NCBI GenBank assembly: GCA_016744995.1
Contig: JADGDG010000010.1
Coordinates: 62,001-126,000 of the forward strand
DNA length: 64,000 bases
Source: Gammaproteobacteria bacterium
GTDB taxonomy: Bacteria; Pseudomonadota; Gammaproteobacteria; GRL18
Direction: 5' to 3'
Shown: one piece after another, positions 63,478 to 64,000 of the stretch
Position numbering within the stretch: the first letter of the stretch is position 1
How the letters are laid out: the number at the start of each line of letters is the position of its first letter
Translations under genes and position numbers: made by a program
The notes under the pieces: generated by a model
Database searches by the model: none
What the model was told of the DNA's origin: nothing
Seen by the model: only the letters and a program-made list of their open reading frames with translations

Positions 63478-64000
63478 TTACAATCGTGTCAGCGTTGCCA
63501 CGATACCTAACAACCTCAGGTTTCGCATAATATCGGCCAGATGAGTTCTATTCCGAACTGAAAGAGTAAAATCAAGAGAATAAAGCTGATCTTCACGATC
63601 GGCTGTAACAACATGCTCTATATTAGCTTCACTATCCGCTATTGCAGAAGCAATTGTAGCCAGAACACCTTTACGATGTTCAACCACCACTCTTAAGGCA
63701 ACACTGAATTCAGCATTAATTTCATCGCTCCATTCAACATCAATCCATTTTTGCATTTGCTTTTGGGCATCCTTGGCATTTTTACAGGCTTTAGTATGGA
63801 TAACAATACCCCGCCCGGAGCTGATATAACCAACAATTGAGTCACCAGGTATAGGATGGCAACAACGTCCATAATGGATCACCATGCCCTCCGTCCCTCT
63901 GATATCAAGAGAGTGCCCATTTTCTTTGCTTGCCTGTTCCATAGCATTGCATTGTTCCGGCAGCAAATGACGAACCACCAATTGGGGAATACGATTGCCA
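63478..64000 (-). CDS. spoT: Bifunctional (p)ppGpp synthase/hydrolase SpoT (C-terminal part only)
   Basis: The frame is open to the window edge at base 64000, so the catalytic half is outside. The visible 173 residues cover the regulatory end: the cysteine-containing RIS-type region (MVIHYGRCCHPIPGDSIVGYI) and the C-terminal ACT domain (ALRVVVEHRKGVLATIASAIAD). This fits SpoT/RelA. SpoT is preferred because the next genes are the Kazal protein and recG, mirroring spoT...recG order in enterics, although RelA cannot be formally excluded. Confidence 0.87.
   Translation of the reverse strand, partial: GNRIPQLVVRHLLPEQCNAMEQASKENGHSLDIRGTEGMVIHYGRCCHPIPGDSIVGYISSGRGIVIHTKACKNAKDAQKQMQKWIDVEWSDEINAEFSVALRVVVEHRKGVLATIASAIADSEANIEHVVTADREDQLYSLDFTLSVRNRTHLADIMRNLRLLGIVATLTRL

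Noticed and set aside
1..64000. CRISPR array, prophage or insertion sequence
   Set aside because: No regularly spaced repeats with unique spacers, no transposase or integrase, and no tRNA-linked attachment site were found; all repeats are short tandem tracts.

Overview
The window reads as a contiguous piece of chromosome from a low-GC, sulfur-oxidising gammaproteobacterium. Gammaproteobacterial gene order is kept at several points: bamC-dapA divergent from gcvR-bcp, an osmC-family gene divergent from crp, rpe-gph-trpEGDC, ubiC-ubiA, and recG next to spoT. The CRP protein is very close to the enteric protein, including its cAMP-binding and DNA-reading residues. The sulfur lifestyle comes from a compact soxXYZA operon and a nearby TusA. 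A Trp/Gly/Tyr-rich secreted protein resembles sulfur-globule envelope proteins. The order or genus cannot be fixed from the sequence alone. I see no tRNA, rRNA, CRISPR array, insertion sequence or prophage.

Layout. 1-7,024: outer-membrane assembly (bamC), lysine synthesis (dapA), a GcvR-type ACT protein, a Bcp peroxiredoxin, a PIN-PhoH ATPase, a DUF3108 protein, and a PerM-type AI-2E transporter coupled to a small unknown gene. 7,369-14,573: a DUF302-like secreted protein, two divergent FadL-type porins across a 759-bp AT-rich gap, TusA, a rhodanese and the BepA protease. 14,978-17,106: soxXYZA, followed by a SulP anion transporter and a UspA protein. 19,891-28,620: RNase D, DUF3549, SrkA kinase, DUF3301, an OmpA-family protein, RsmJ, OsmC/YhfA, CRP, a DsbA-like protein and a membrane-anchored unknown. 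28,598-35,614: one long minus-strand block reading rpe-gph, then trpE-G-D-C and bioA.

35,760-46,747: a DUF3530 hydrolase, a large TPR-CHAT lipoprotein with an intact His/Cys dyad, CopD, DjlA, a HIT protein, YjbQ, a histone-H1/HU hybrid, a CBS protein, a CbpA-type co-chaperone and a DegQ/DegP protease. 47,153-51,030: a two-gene signalling module (ABC-type binding protein plus CHASE-GGDEF-EAL) and the sulfur-globule-like gene. 51,036-57,550: the first half of an MSHA pilus operon (mshI to mshN) without the ATPase or pilin genes behind it. 57,617-64,000: ubiA, ubiC, a DUF4124 protein, recG, a secreted Kazal-domain protein and the 3' end of spoT.

How the genes fit together. SoxXA and SoxYZ would carry and oxidise sulfur on the SoxY arm, SulP could move sulfate or another anion, and TusA and the rhodanese could handle sulfane sulfur in the cytoplasm. 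soxB and soxCD are not in the window. If soxCD is also absent elsewhere, sulfur would be expected to accumulate as globules, which suits the globule-protein candidate. A recurring feature is short tandem duplications in intergenic DNA, often just after stop codons. The least explained systems are the CHAT lipoprotein neighbourhood, the truncated MSHA locus beside the c-di-GMP module, and the Kazal-domain protein.
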